12,948 nucleotides of DNA from Limnohabitans sp. (GTDB lineage: Bacteria > Pseudomonadota > Gammaproteobacteria > Burkholderiales > Burkholderiaceae_C): positions 1 to 12,948 of the forward strand of contig JAKFXJ010000130.1 in the NCBI GenBank assembly GCA_021731425.1. The letters run 5' to 3'. Under the pieces are notes generated by a model, which saw nothing but the letters and a program-made list of their open reading frames with translations, was not told the DNA's origin and did not search any database. A program made the position numbers and the translations under genes. Positions 12,607 to 12,948 of the stretch are shown in pieces. Positions within the stretch are counted from its first letter, which is position 1. The number at the start of each line of letters is the position of its first letter.

Positions 12607-12948
12607 TCAGGCCGTGGACTTTAGGGGTTTTGCCAAACCCCCAAACCGTTCGGAAGCACTTCGGCGGATTTCGTCGGAAACCCTTTGTATCGATTCGGAC
12701 GATGGATGGTCAACACGAAGGGTCAAACCAACTGGCCCCTCGGTGGCACTGGTGTCGATGTTCAGGCGCACCAAGGTGCCTTGCTGCAAATCGTTTTCTA
12801 TGGCCCCCAGCGGGACAAACCATACCGCGTCGCTGTGCAGCACATAACTGCGACCAAAAGACAGGTCGATGGTTTCAATGGTGCGCAAAGGCAGGCCCGA
12901 GCCCACTGCCATGAAAAAGCGGTCTGCGGCTTCACGCGCACGCGTGCC
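12607..12948 (-). CDS. LysR-family regulator, C-terminal part (PcaQ/GbpR-like; 5' end outside window)
   Basis: The frame is open to the right edge, giving 113 residues of the ligand-binding domain. Seen: AREAADRFFMAVGSGLPLRT, then IETIDLSFGRSYVLHSDAVW, FVPLGAIENDLQQGTLVRLN and IDTSATEGPVGLTLRVD, a pattern typical of the PcaQ/GbpR subgroup that controls protocatechuate or sugar-binding-protein genes. The last residues (FGGLAKPLKSTA) contain a perfect DNA hairpin. The DNA-binding half is missing from the window, so the precise subgroup is a moderate call. It is convergent with the TetR gene. Confidence 0.82.
   Translation of the reverse strand, partial: GTRAREAADRFFMAVGSGLPLRTIETIDLSFGRSYVLHSDAVWFVPLGAIENDLQQGTLVRLNIDTSATEGPVGLTLRVDHPSSESIQRVSDEIRRSASERFGGLAKPLKSTA
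12624..12641. terminator. Hairpin in the 3' end of the LysR gene, possible terminator for the TetR mRNA
   Basis: GGGGTTT (12624-12630) and AAACCCC (12635-12641) form a perfect 7-bp stem with loop TGCC, 20 bases after the TetR stop and inside the last codons of the convergent gene. No U-run follows, so function is uncertain. Confidence 0.35.

Overview
The window looks like chromosomal DNA of a betaproteobacterium, most likely order Burkholderiales and family Comamonadaceae (Limnohabitans/Rhodoferax/Polaromonas-like). This rests on the fairly GC-rich, C/G-ending codon use, the gene content (acyl-CoA dehydrogenase, family III CoA-transferase, MmgE/PrpD and CitE-like lyase genes next to a LysR regulator; Tat-exported PhoD; YhdH/AcuI reductase), and short CACAAT/CAAAAT-type -10 elements just ahead of several ATG starts. 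The genus assignment is inference.

Region 1 (1-5495, + strand) is a tight catabolic operon: the 3' part of an acyl-CoA dehydrogenase, a family III (CaiB/BaiF) CoA-transferase, an MmgE/PrpD-family protein and an HpcH/HpaI (CitE-like) CoA-ester lyase. A LysR regulator follows in the same direction from what looks like its own promoter. Together they suggest CoA activation, oxidation and retro-aldol cleavage of an acid, possibly a branched or dicarboxylic one. The substrate cannot be read from the sequence. The dehydrogenase lacks the usual C-terminal catalytic Glu and the MmgE/PrpD protein has substitutions in its Asp-rich active-site motif, so this is not a textbook pathway copy.

Region 2 (about 5481-6912, - strand) is a small accessory island. 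It holds a BrnT/BrnA toxin-antitoxin pair whose antitoxin end overlaps the end of the LysR gene, a 217-residue protein with a PD-(D/E)XK-like nuclease motif that appears to be an internally deleted DNA methyltransferase, a very AT-rich spacer (11 G/C of 60 bases), and a coding-like fragment of an unidentified gene. A 32-bp dyad over the brnT start codon is a good candidate for the autoregulatory operator.

Region 3 (6943-12948) is ordinary chromosomal content: a DacA-type D-Ala-D-Ala carboxypeptidase with an unusual Lys/Ala repeat linker; a convergent YhdH/AcuI-type reductase preceded by an EamA transporter gene; a divergent Tat-exported PhoD phosphatase with a likely rho-independent terminator; a TetR regulator; and the C-terminal part of a PcaQ-like LysR regulator running off the right edge. 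I saw no tRNA, rRNA, CRISPR array or insertion sequence. No stretch longer than 300 bases is without a gene.
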